DNA from: Actinophytocola xanthii
Lineage (GTDB): Bacteria > Actinomycetota > Actinomycetes > Mycobacteriales > Pseudonocardiaceae
DNA length: 64,000 bases
Direction of reading: 5' to 3'
Assembly: GCF_001921205.1 (NCBI RefSeq)
Contig: NZ_MSIE01000007.1
Span: forward strand, 124,001-188,000
The notes under the pieces are model-generated. The model searched no databases. It had not been told where the DNA came from and was given only the letters and a program-made list of their open reading frames with translations. Within the stretch, counting starts at the first letter, position 1; every line of letters starts with the position of its first letter. This document shows positions 52,670-60,729 of the stretch, piece after piece. Position numbers and translations under genes: made by a program.

Positions 52670-54019
52670 TTAGTTCCGGGGAGGCGGATCCACCAGGTCG
52701 AACGGCCGCGGGTACGGCGCCGGCCGGTAGGCGAGGTAGGCGTGGGTCCCGCCGGGGTCGAGCCGTTCGGCCGCCTCGTTCAGCGCCCGGGGCCCGGTGT
52801 CGGGCCAGCGCCCGTCGCGGACGCGCTCGCGCAGCGCGCGCAGGGCGGCGAGCATCTCGCCGGTGGTGAACGTGCAGTGGCCGCCGCGGTGCACGAACGC
52901 CTGGCGCAGCCACCGCTCCCGCCCGGCCTCGTGCACGGCGTCCGCGTAGGCCCGCTGGACCTGGACCGGCACCAGCGCGTCGCCGGTGGTGTGGATGGTG
53001 AGCAGGGGCGCGCCGGGACGCCCGGTGAAGCTGAGGTTGCGGACCAGATAGGCGACCGCGTGGCGGTCGGCACTGATCCGGGGCGCGGCCGCCAGGGTCG
53101 CCAGGTCGGCGGAGAGGGAGGCCCCGGCACGCGCGTAGAGCGCCTCGACCTCCGCCCGGATCGACGACCGGGCGAGCATCCGGGTGTAGTCCACTCCGGT
53201 GTTCCACGACATGTTCCCCCCGGCCCAGGTCTCCGCCTCCTGCCGCCAGGACAGTCCGACGTAGACGGTGCCGCGCAGGGCCAGGTACTGGTTGCGCTGG
53301 GCGGTCTCGTGGTCCCCGGGCGCCGGCTCCGGCAGCTGGGCTTCGGTCCAGGCCGGGATGTTGTGCAGTGCCGCGGCCAGGGCTGTTCTGGCCCGGCCGA
53401 GCGCGGTGCTCTGGCCGGCGTCGAGCGCCGCCGTGAGCTCGGCCGCGGCGGCGAGCGCGGTCGCCTGGTCGGGCAGGTCGACCAGGGGCGCGGTCGAGCC
53501 GGGGGCCAGCAGCGTCCGGATCGCGAACACCGGGTCCAGCGTGTTGTTCCAGTTGGCGACCCCGCCCTGCTGCAGACCGCACATGGCCAGCGCGCCGTCG
53601 AAACGGTCGTACCGCTCGACGAGGCCGGTCGTGACCATCCCGCCGAGCGAGGTCCCCCAGGCGATCGTCTCCCGAGGGCTGCCGAAGCGGTCGACGAACG
53701 CGTCCAGGGTGGCCACCTGGTCCGGCAACGCCCGCTCGAGGACCCAGCCGGTCTCGGCGTAGGAGGACCCGATCAGGGCGTAGCCGCGGTCGAGCAGGCC
53801 GGTCCGGACCTCCTCGTCGGGGGCGTTGCGCGCCGGGTTCGGTGCCCCGTCCGGGGTGTAGCCGTGGCTGTAGAGCAGGACCGTCCGGTTCCACCCCGCC
53901 GGCACGTCCATGACGTAGGTCGCCCCGCTGGGCAGCGTGCCCTCCACGTGCACCGGGTCCGCGGCGGTCGCCGGCGACAGCAGGCCCACGACGAGCGTGG
54001 ACACGACGAGCAGCTTCAC
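52670..54019 (-). CDS. secreted alpha/beta hydrolase (prolyl-oligopeptidase-like or tannase-like)
   Basis: 449 residues with a short signal peptide (LLVVSTLVVGLLSPATA). Catalytic Ser in WGTSLGGM, Asp in TTGDALVP and His in RGGHCTF form a complete triad; the lipase-lid-like insertion (residues about 180-300) is helical. It could release a carboxylic or amino acid outside the cell from an ester or amide. GTG start overlaps the stop of the LivM-type permease (GTGA), so it is translationally coupled to the importer. Confidence 0.82.
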   Translation of the reverse strand: MKLLVVSTLVVGLLSPATAADPVHVEGTLPSGATYVMDVPAGWNRTVLLYSHGYTPDGAPNPARNAPDEEVRTGLLDRGYALIGSSYAETGWVLERALPDQVATLDAFVDRFGSPRETIAWGTSLGGMVTTGLVERYDRFDGALAMCGLQQGGVANWNNTLDPVFAIRTLLAPGSTAPLVDLPDQATALAAAAELTAALDAGQSTALGRARTALAAALHNIPAWTEAQLPEPAPGDHETAQRNQYLALRGTVYVGLSWRQEAETWAGGNMSWNTGVDYTRMLARSSIRAEVEALYARAGASLSADLATLAAAPRISADRHAVAYLVRNLSFTGRPGAPLLTIHTTGDALVPVQVQRAYADAVHEAGRERWLRQAFVHRGGHCTFTTGEMLAALRALRERVRDGRWPDTGPRALNEAAERLDPGGTHAYLAYRPAPYPRPFDLVDPPPRN

Positions 54020-54963
54020 GACCGATCCCTCCTCGACAGCGCGGGCACCAGGCCACGCGGCAGGTACAGCACGGCGATCACGAGCAGCAGCCCGTAGACC
54101 GCGTAGGAGAGCACGCTCGGGGCGTAGCTCGGCATGCCCGGTCGGGTGCCGATGTCGTTGAGCACCTGGACGAGCAGCACGATGGCCACCGCACCGACCA
54201 CGCCACCGGACACGGTGCCGAGCCCGCCGACCACGGCCATCACGACGTACTCGACCGACAGCAGGACCGGGAACGACCCGGGTCCGAGGTAGCCGAGGTA
54301 GAACGCGTAGATCCCGCCGGCCAGGCCCGCGAACGCGGCGGACAGCGCGAACACGCCGAGGCGGTAGCGGCCGACCGGGACCCCGCTGGCCCCCGCCGCG
54401 ACCTCGCTCGTGGCCAGTGCCCGCAGTCCGCGGCCGACGCGCGAGGCGACGAGGTTGCGCGCCACGAGCAGCGTCCCGGTGAGACCGGCCAGGACCAGGT
54501 AGGCGTAGTGGACGTCCTCGTCCAGCTCGATCCCACCGACCGACAGCCGCGGGATGCCCTGCAGGCCGATCGCCCCGCCGGCCCACTCCGACTGGGCGAG
54601 GACCGAGAGCAGGATCAACTGCATGGCCAGGGTCGCGAAGGCGAGATAGTGCCCGCGCAGCCGGAGCAGTCCGATGCCGACGACCGCGGCGAACCCGGCG
54701 GCGAGCACCGGCGCGGCGGCCAGACCGAGCAGCGGCGGGACGCCGTTCACGGTGAGCAGGCCCGCGGTGTAGGCGCCGATGGCGTAGAACGAGGCCTGGC
54801 CGAGCGAGATCTGTCCGGCGAAGCCCATCAGCAGCGCCAGCCCGACGGTGACCATGGCGGCGAGCCCGGCCAGGACGTAGATCCCGAGCTGGCGGCCGTC
54901 CAGCACGACCGGCAGCGCCAGCGCCGCTGCCGCGGCGGCGAGGACGAGTGCGGTTGTCCTCAC
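54016..54963 (-). CDS. livM: branched-chain amino-acid type ABC permease (LivM family)
   Basis: 315 residues, about nine hydrophobic segments, with the GQISLGQASFYAIGAYTAGLL motif (GFAGQISLGQA) and a second EAA-like GRGLRALATSEVAA region characteristic of LivM. GTG start overlaps LivH stop. Together with LivH it forms the membrane channel of a high-affinity importer. Confidence 0.92.
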   Translation of the reverse strand: MRTTALVLAAAAAALALPVVLDGRQLGIYVLAGLAAMVTVGLALLMGFAGQISLGQASFYAIGAYTAGLLTVNGVPPLLGLAAAPVLAAGFAAVVGIGLLRLRGHYLAFATLAMQLILLSVLAQSEWAGGAIGLQGIPRLSVGGIELDEDVHYAYLVLAGLTGTLLVARNLVASRVGRGLRALATSEVAAGASGVPVGRYRLGVFALSAAFAGLAGGIYAFYLGYLGPGSFPVLLSVEYVVMAVVGGLGTVSGGVVGAVAIVLLVQVLNDIGTRPGMPSYAPSVLSYAVYGLLLVIAVLYLPRGLVPALSRRDRS

Positions 54964-55820
54964 GTCGGTTCCTCCAGTGCCGCCGGACGGCGCGCCGCCC
55001 GCCCGATCATCACCGCCAGCATGAGCCCGAGCGCGATCTCGGTCTGGTGCGCGGCGTTGCCATACCCCGCGACGAGCGCCTGGGTCACGCCGAGCAGCAG
55101 CCCGCCGGCGAGCGTGACCGCCGGGCGCGTCAGTCCACCCAGGACGGCCGCCGCGAACCCGTTGACGATCAGCGTCACGTCGGAGTCGAAGGTGATCTGC
55201 TGGACCGGGGTCAGCAGCACTCCGGCCAGGGCACCGAGCGCGCCGCCGATGGCGAAGGCCAGCAGCCCCATCCGCCGCACGTCGATGCCGATCACGCGCG
55301 CGGCGTAGGGGTTCGAGGCGCACGCGGTGAGCGCCCGGCCCAGGTCGGTGTGGCCGAAGAACAGTGCCATGCCGGCGAACACCGGCACGGTGACGCCGAT
55401 GACCAGCAGGTAGTGGCTCTGCACCCGGCCGTCGAGGACGGTCACCGCCCCGGGCACGCCGGCGAACGAGCGCGGCTGGTCGCCCCAGACCAGCACAACG
55501 ACCGCGTAGGCGAAGATGGCCAGCCCCAGCGTCACGATCAGCGCGGCCTGCGGGGTGGTGCCCGGCCGTCCTATCGCGACGAACCCGACGAGCAACCCGA
55601 CCAGTGCCACGGCCAGCACCGCGAGCGGTTCGGCGATCCCGTGCGGCAGAACGGAGAGCAGCGACGACGCACACATCGCGCCGATGACGGCGAACGTGCC
55701 CTGGGCGAAGTTCACCACGCGGGTGACCCGGTAGATCGCCACCAGCCCGCTGCCGACCAGCGCGAAGCCGCACCCGGTGCCGAGCCCGGTGATCACGTAG
55801 CCGGCGAGCTCATTCGCCAT
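54960..55820 (-). CDS. livH: branched-chain amino-acid type ABC permease (LivH family)
   Basis: 286 residues; ATG at 55820 gives MANELAGYVITGLGTGC, with the LivH motif YRVTRVVNFAQGTFAVIGA (cited as VVNFAQG) and GLGRALTACASNPYAARVIGI-like coupling loop. Starts 11 bases inside the LivF gene end. Confidence 0.92.
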   Translation of the reverse strand: MANELAGYVITGLGTGCGFALVGSGLVAIYRVTRVVNFAQGTFAVIGAMCASSLLSVLPHGIAEPLAVLAVALVGLLVGFVAIGRPGTTPQAALIVTLGLAIFAYAVVVLVWGDQPRSFAGVPGAVTVLDGRVQSHYLLVIGVTVPVFAGMALFFGHTDLGRALTACASNPYAARVIGIDVRRMGLLAFAIGGALGALAGVLLTPVQQITFDSDVTLIVNGFAAAVLGGLTRPAVTLAGGLLLGVTQALVAGYGNAAHQTEIALGLMLAVMIGRAARRPAALEEPT

Positions 55821-56499
55821 CGACGACCACCCCGCCGAGGTAGGCGTCGGACACCAGGGAGCTCGCGGCGAGCTCCGCGCTCGTGCCCTCGGCGACGATC
55901 CGGCCCGCCTCCAGCACATAGGCACGGGAGCAGAGATCCAGGGCCAGGCGGGCGTTCTGCTCGATCAGCAGCACCGCGACGCCGCGCCAGGCGTTGAGCT
56001 CGCGCAGGTGCCGCACGAGGTCGGCGACCACGAGCGGCGCGAGACCCAACGACAGCTCGTCGATCACCAACACGTCCGGGCGGCTCATCAGTGCCCGCCC
56101 GACCGCGACCATCTGCTGCTCGCCGCCGGAGAGCAGCCCGGCCCGCCGCCGGCGCAGCTCGGTCAGAGCGGGCAGCACGGCGTACACCGCGGCGGTGTCG
56201 CGCTCCCCGATCCGCCATCCGCCGAGGCGCAGGTTGTCCTCGACGGACAGGTCGCCGAACACCTGCCGTCCCTCCGGCACGTGCGCGAGCCGACCTCGCA
56301 CGGTCACCGAGCCCGAGGCGGGCACGAGGATCCCGGACAGCGTGTCGACCAGGGTGGACTTCCCGGCGCCGTTGGGGCCGACCAGCGCGACCAGCTCGCC
56401 GACGCCCACGGTGAGGCTGACCCGGTCCAGCGCGGTCGCCGCGCCGTAGCGCACGGTCAGCTCGGCGACCTCGACGAGCGGGCCGCTGGTCCGGATCAC
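55810..56499 (-). CDS. livF: branched-chain amino-acid type ABC ATPase (LivF family)
   Basis: 229 residues. Walker A GPNGAGKST, signature LSGGEQQM, Walker B VLVIDELSLGLAP and HVPEGRQVFGDLSVEDNL, which is diagnostic of LivF. GTG start overlaps LivG stop. Confidence 0.94.
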   Translation of the reverse strand: MIRTSGPLVEVAELTVRYGAATALDRVSLTVGVGELVALVGPNGAGKSTLVDTLSGILVPASGSVTVRGRLAHVPEGRQVFGDLSVEDNLRLGGWRIGERDTAAVYAVLPALTELRRRRAGLLSGGEQQMVAVGRALMSRPDVLVIDELSLGLAPLVVADLVRHLRELNAWRGVAVLLIEQNARLALDLCSRAYVLEAGRIVAEGTSAELAASSLVSDAYLGGVVVDGE

Positions 56500-57266
56500 G
56501 CGCTCACCTCCGCACCGAGGTAGGCCGCGATCACCCGTTCGTCCGCCCTGACCTGCGTCGGCGTGCCCTCGGCGATGACCTGGCCGAGGTCGAGCACGGT
56601 GACCCGGTCGGCGAGTCGGCTCACGAACGCGACGTCGTGCTCGACCAGCAGCACTGTCAGCCCGTCGGTCCGCAGGTTCTCGACCAGCGCGGCGAGCTCG
56701 GCCCGCTCGGCCGCCCGCAGCCCTGACGCCGGCTCGTCGAGCAGCAGCAGGCGTGGCCGCCCGCACAACGCCCGGGCCAGCTGCACCCCGCGCTGCTGGC
56801 CGAGCGGCAGCGCGTCCACCGCGCGGTCAGCCCACGCCGAGAGCCCCGTCCTGGCCAGGCACTCCCGGGCGGTCCCGAGGATCTCCCGCTCCTCGCGGCG
56901 GTGCCGTGGCGCACGGGTCACCGCGCCGAGGAACCCCGACCGGGTGACCCCGTGCGCGCCGACCATGACGTTCTCCAGCACGGTCATGCCGCGGAAGACG
57001 CGTGCTCCCTGGAACACGACGCCGATGCCCGCCCGGGCCCTGCGGTGCGAGGGCCACCGGTCGATGCGGTCGCCGTCGTAGACGACCTCACCGCCGTCCG
57101 GCCGGAGCTGTCCGCCGATGAGGTTGAACAACGTGGACTTCCCGGCGCCGTTCGGCCCGATGACGGCCCGGAGCTCACCCCGCGGGACCTCGAGGTCGAC
57201 CTCGCGCACGGCGAACACCCCGTCGAACGAGCGGCGGAGCCCGTTCACGCGCAGCAGCGGGTGCAC
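56496..57266 (-). CDS. livG: branched-chain amino-acid type ABC ATPase (LivG family)
   Basis: 256 residues. Walker A GPNGAGKST, IGVVFQGARVFRGMTVLENV, signature region LPLGQQRGVQLARAL, Walker B LLLLDEPASGL and VEHDV switch. The signature reads PLGQQR rather than LSGGQ, an accepted variation in this group. GTG start 5 bases before the stop of the binding-protein gene. Confidence 0.93.
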   Translation of the reverse strand: MHPLLRVNGLRRSFDGVFAVREVDLEVPRGELRAVIGPNGAGKSTLFNLIGGQLRPDGGEVVYDGDRIDRWPSHRRARAGIGVVFQGARVFRGMTVLENVMVGAHGVTRSGFLGAVTRAPRHRREEREILGTARECLARTGLSAWADRAVDALPLGQQRGVQLARALCGRPRLLLLDEPASGLRAAERAELAALVENLRTDGLTVLLVEHDVAFVSRLADRVTVLDLGQVIAEGTPTQVRADERVIAAYLGAEVSA

Positions 57267-57270
57267 CGTC

Positions 57271-58452
57271 CTAACCGGCCAGGCTGGCCAGCTGTTCGCT
57301 GGTCCACTCGGTCGGGACGAACTGGCCGTCGGTCACCGTGTTGACCGCGATGAACTCCGGACCGAGACCTGCGTGGTCGTCCTCGGCGTAGGTGTACTCG
57401 CCGTTGGGCGTGGTCAACGTCAGGTCCTGCAACGCGGCCTGGATGCTCTCCGGCTCGGCGTCGCCCGCCTTCTCGATCGCCGCGACCAGCAGCTTGACCG
57501 CGCTGTAGCCGTCCTGGGCGAACTGCGGCGGCGGGTAGCCGTACTCGTCCTGGAAGGCGGTGGTCAGCTCGTCGACGGCCGCCTTCTGCTCGCCGTCGGG
57601 CAGGTGCGGGCCGACCACGCCGATCGAGCTGGCCACGAGCACCCCCTCGGCCGCCTCGCCGACCGGGTCCAGGAACAGCGTGCTGGCCTGGGCGCCGGTC
57701 AGCACGAGCGGCACGTCCACCCCGGCGCTGGCGTACTGCTTGGTCAGCGCGACGGCGGGCGCGCCGGTGGCCCAGACCACCAGCGCCCGTGCGCCGGAGG
57801 TACGCACGCGGCCCAGCAGCGCACCGAACTCGGTGGCGTCGGTCGTGAACTCCTCGGTCGCGACCAGGTCGACGCCGTACTCCCGCGCCTTGGCCGTCAT
57901 GCCCTCGAACCCGGCGACGGCGTAGGAGCTGCGGGTGTCGTGGGCGACGGCCACCTCGGACACGCCGGTCGCCTCGAAGTACTGGAGGATTCGCTCCGCG
58001 TAGGTGCTCGAGGTCGCGGGGACGACGAACACGTAGGGATGCACCGGGTCGATCTGCTCGTCGGCCGGGGTGAGCGAGAGGTAGGGCAGCTCAGCCCGGT
58101 CCACGAGGGGGACCGTGGCGAGCGCGGAGTTGGAGAACGGGGAGCCGATGACGGCGGCGACCTGGTCCCCGCGCAGCTCGTTGAACGCCAGCACCGACTG
58201 GTCCGGCTGGCTCCGGTCGTCCCGCACCACGAGCTCGAGCTGTCGGCCGAGCACGCCGCCCTCGCGGTTGACCCGCTCGACGGCCAGCTCGACGGACTTC
58301 TTGTTCTCGCTGCCCAGCGGCGAGTAGTTGCCGGTCAGCGACACGATCTGGCCCACCCGGATGGGGCCGTCCCCGGAGCCGCCCGAACCGTCGTCGGCGC
58401 ATCCAGTGGTGAGGAGAGTGAGGGTGGCGAGGAGCGGAGCAAGTCGACGCAC
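57271..58452 (-). CDS. livK: branched-chain amino-acid type substrate-binding lipoprotein (LivK family)
   Basis: 393 residues. Lipobox LTTGC; type I periplasmic fold with IRVGQIVSLTGNYSPLG, AVIGSPFSNSALA, YVFVVPATSSTYAERI. GTG 58452 has GGGAGG 5 bases upstream. First gene of the importer operon; the promoter lies in the divergent region with the PaaX-type gene. Ligand is not necessarily an amino acid: aromatic acids and amides use this family as well. Confidence 0.92.
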   Translation of the reverse strand: MRRLAPLLATLTLLTTGCADDGSGGSGDGPIRVGQIVSLTGNYSPLGSENKKSVELAVERVNREGGVLGRQLELVVRDDRSQPDQSVLAFNELRGDQVAAVIGSPFSNSALATVPLVDRAELPYLSLTPADEQIDPVHPYVFVVPATSSTYAERILQYFEATGVSEVAVAHDTRSSYAVAGFEGMTAKAREYGVDLVATEEFTTDATEFGALLGRVRTSGARALVVWATGAPAVALTKQYASAGVDVPLVLTGAQASTLFLDPVGEAAEGVLVASSIGVVGPHLPDGEQKAAVDELTTAFQDEYGYPPPQFAQDGYSAVKLLVAAIEKAGDAEPESIQAALQDLTLTTPNGEYTYAEDDHAGLGPEFIAVNTVTDGQFVPTEWTSEQLASLAG

Positions 58453-58492
58453 GGTACCTCCCTGTACCAGGAGCGCGATGCGGCCGCACCTA

Positions 58493-58536
58493 AAGCTAGG
58501 CGTAGTGCTTGCAGCCGTCAAGAATGTGCCTAATAT
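58493..58536. promoter_or_regulatory. overlapping divergent promoters, liv operon and PaaX-type gene
   Basis: Minus strand: TTGACG (58516-58521), 17-base spacer, TAGCTT (58493-58498) for the importer. Plus strand: TTGCAG (58509-58514), 16-base spacer, TAATAT (58531-58536) for the regulator. The two -35 regions practically overlap, so one bound repressor would control both. TAATAT ends 6 bases before the regulator GTG, implying a leaderless message. Confidence 0.7.
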
Positions 58537-58542
58537 CGCGAC

Positions 58543-59355
58543 GTGCAGAACCCGGGCCCACGACCGAGCTCCCTGATGCTCACCTTCCTCGGCGACTACG
58601 TCTTCGGGCGTGGCCGGTGCGTCTTCTCCGGCAGCGTCATCGACGTCCTCGGCCGGCTCGGCGTCTCCGAGCACGCGTCCCGGTCGACCCTGTCCCGCAT
58701 GGTCAACCGCGGGCTGCTGCGCCGGCAGAAACATGGCAGGCGCATGTACTTCGGCCTCACCCCCCGCACCGTCGACATCCTGCGCGACGGCCACACCCGC
58801 ATCTGGCGGACCGGAGCGGTCAACGACGACTGGGACGGCACCTGGACCCTGCTCGGCTTCTCACTGCCCGAAGCCTGGCAGCGCCAGCGACACGACCTGC
58901 GCTCACAGCTGGCCTGGGCCGGTTTCGGCCCGCTACAAGGAGGCTTGTGGATAGCCCCCGGCCACGTCGTCGTGGACGGCATCGTGGCGGAGCTGGGCCT
59001 CGGCGCCCGCGTCCGCGTCTTCCGCGCGACGGCCGACGACCTGACCGAAATCGGCCAACTCGTCGAGGACGCCTACGACCTCCCCCGCCTGGCCACCGGC
59101 TACCGCGACTTCCTCACCCGCTGGGACCACGGAACTCCCCAGCCGTACGCCGCCGACCCACTCGCCGCCCACCTGTCAATCGTCACCGAGTGGCTACAGA
59201 CCATTCGCGCGGACCCACGCCTCCCCGTACGCCACCTACCCCAGGACTGGCCGGCCATAGTCGCCCAGAAGGCGTTCCACCGAATCGAGGCCGCCCTGGC
59301 CACCCCCGCCGCAGAGCTGGCAGCCCAGCTCCTGGAGACGGTGCCCGAGCAGTAG
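58543..59355 (+). CDS. PaaX family transcriptional regulator
   Basis: 270 residues. N-terminal winged helix (SSLMLTFLGDYVFGR ... STLSRMVNRGLLRRQKHGRRMYFGLTP), PaaX central segment (WTLLGFSLPEAWQRQRHDLRSQLAWAGFGPLQGGLWIAP, in parts) and the PaaX C-terminal domain. PaaX proteins usually sense aryl-CoA thioesters. GTG start without ribosome-binding site but with -10 at leaderless distance. Divergent from the importer and secreted hydrolase genes, which it probably represses. Confidence 0.9.
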   Translation: MQNPGPRPSSLMLTFLGDYVFGRGRCVFSGSVIDVLGRLGVSEHASRSTLSRMVNRGLLRRQKHGRRMYFGLTPRTVDILRDGHTRIWRTGAVNDDWDGTWTLLGFSLPEAWQRQRHDLRSQLAWAGFGPLQGGLWIAPGHVVVDGIVAELGLGARVRVFRATADDLTEIGQLVEDAYDLPRLATGYRDFLTRWDHGTPQPYAADPLAAHLSIVTEWLQTIRADPRLPVRHLPQDWPAIVAQKAFHRIEAALATPAAELAAQLLETVPEQ

Positions 59356-59403
59356 CAGCTCCCCGAGCCCTCGCTCCCTCAGGCCGACAATCGTCGTACT
59401 CCA

Positions 59404-59477
59404 GGGGATCGGTGTAAAGGGCGCCTTCGGCGTCGCTGACGCGAGCTCGCTTCGCTCGCCCCTTGACACCGATCCCC
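59404..59477. repeat. long hairpin 1 of the repeat block
   Basis: Arms GGGGATCGGTGTAAAGGGCG (59404-59423) and its near-complement (59457-59477) close a 33-base loop that itself contains the hairpin CGCCTTCGGCG (59422-59432) and the palindrome GCGAGCTCGC (59441-59450). May act as a terminator for the PaaX-type gene, 48 bases upstream. Confidence 0.7.
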
Positions 59478-59632
59478 CGGAGCCACGAACCGGCCTGTAT
59501 GAGGGAGCAGCGGGAAGGAGTAGGCAGCCTCCCTCAGAGCCGAGCCCTCGGCGCGCCGCTTCCCAGGCAACCCCACCGAACAAGGAAACCTCCCTACACT
59601 CCCCCCGGCTCCCTCGTATAGGCCGTCCCTAG

Positions 59633-59711
59633 CGCCACAGCGTCGGGGTCAAGAGTGGCGAAGCCATCGCGCAGCGACGCCGCAGGCGCTCTTGAAGCCG
59701 ACGATGTGGCG
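59633..59711. repeat. long hairpin 2 of the repeat block
   Basis: 23-base arms (59633-59655 and 59689-59711) with 20 matching positions, loop of 33 bases that contains further self-complementary GC-rich sequence. Located 26 bases after the end of the PLP-enzyme gene on the minus strand, so it may terminate that operon. Confidence 0.65.
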
Positions 59712-59736
59712 TTAGACCATTGTCGGCCGAGGGAGC

Positions 59737-60729
59737 TCAACCCGGCCCACCCGCCCTTCCCCAGCGCATACGTGACCACGGAAGCCGCAGCTCGTCCACA
59801 GTAGACACCTCGACCGGGGCCAGGCTCTCAACAGCCGGCGCCTCGCGAAAGCGGGCGAACACGCTCTCGACATAGCGGTGCCCCGTGTCGGCCGCGATGA
59901 ACACGGTGGTGCGGGCGGGGTCGTGTTCCCAGTGGGCGGTGAGGTAGGCGGCGCCGGTGGACAGGCCGGCGAAGACGGCGTGTTCGCGCAGCAGGGCGAT
60001 GCTGCCGGCGAGGGCGGCGGTGAAACCGACCCAGTGCAGGGTGTCGTAGAGGGTGTGGTCGACGTTGTCGAAGGGAATCGAGCTGCCGATGCCGGCGATG
60101 ATGATGTCCGGGTCGGACACGTGCTGGCTGCCGAACGTGACGCTGCCGAAGGGTTGTACCCCGACGAGCGCCACCTCGGGTAGGCGACCGCGCAGGTAGG
60201 TGGCGAGGGCACCGGTCGACGCACCGGAACCGACGCCGCCGACGAGGGTGAGCGGTCCGTCGCCGAGTTCGTCGGCGATCCGGTCGGCCACCGCCCGGTA
60301 GCCGAGGTAGTGGATGGCGTCGTGGTACTGGCGCATCCAGTGGTAGCCGGGGTTGTCGCGGAGGATCTCGTGGATGCGGGCGACGCGGCGGCTCTGGTCG
60401 AGCTTCAGGCTCACCGACGGGGCCATTTGTTCCAGGTGGGCACCGAGGACCGCGAGCTGGGCGCGCAGGGTGTCATCGACCGTGGTGGAGCCGACGATGT
60501 GGCAGCGCATGCCGTAGCGGTGACAGGCCAGCGCGAGCGCGTAGGCGTAGATGCCGCTGGAGGAGTCCAGCAGGGTGTCCCCTGGCCGCACCACGCCGGT
60601 CTCGAGCAGGTGCTCCACGGCGGCCAGCGCGGAGACGACCTTCATCGACTCAAACCGCAGGCAGACCAACCCGTCGTCGAGGCGGACGAGGTCCGGTCTG
60701 CTGATCGCGTCGGCGATGTGGCTGTCCAT
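59737..60729 (-). CDS. SbnA/CysK-like PLP-dependent enzyme of the putative metallophore cluster
   Basis: 330-residue fold-type II PLP enzyme of the cysteine-synthase group. Putative Schiff-base Lys30 in RFESMKVVSA; phosphate-binding VGGVGSGASTGALA (about 163-175). The usual substrate/cofactor loop SSGN reads SSSGIYAYALA, so the conserved Asn is replaced by Ile. SbnA-type relatives make 2,3-diaminopropionate precursors from O-phosphoserine; a beta-replacement on a phospho-hydroxyamino acid fits the adjacent kinase. ATG 60729 has GGAGGG 6 bases upstream. It overlaps the 3' end of the kinase gene by 80 bases. Confidence 0.8.
   Translation of the reverse strand: MDSHIADAISRPDLVRLDDGLVCLRFESMKVVSALAAVEHLLETGVVRPGDTLLDSSSGIYAYALALACHRYGMRCHIVGSTTVDDTLRAQLAVLGAHLEQMAPSVSLKLDQSRRVARIHEILRDNPGYHWMRQYHDAIHYLGYRAVADRIADELGDGPLTLVGGVGSGASTGALATYLRGRLPEVALVGVQPFGSVTFGSQHVSDPDIIIAGIGSSIPFDNVDHTLYDTLHWVGFTAALAGSIALLREHAVFAGLSTGAAYLTAHWEHDPARTTVFIAADTGHRYVESVFARFREAPAVESLAPVEVSTVDELRLPWSRMRWGRAGGPG

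Larger units (their letters stand above)
59373..59736. repeat. non-coding block of nested inverted repeats (MITE-like)
   Basis: 364 bases without a convincing gene, between the PaaX-type gene and the PLP-enzyme gene. Its ends are inverted copies of each other (59373-59391 and 59719-59736, one base indel). Inside are a 20/21-base inverted repeat (59404-59423 and 59457-59477) enclosing two smaller hairpins, and a 23-base inverted repeat (59633-59655 and 59689-59711, 20 of 23 paired). The word GAGGGAGC recurs in both orientations, including near 59500 and 59608. No clear target-site duplication and no transposase. Confidence 0.7.

Noticed and set aside
59373-59736. Insertion sequence
   Set aside because: No transposase frame and no convincing target-site duplication; at most a non-autonomous element.
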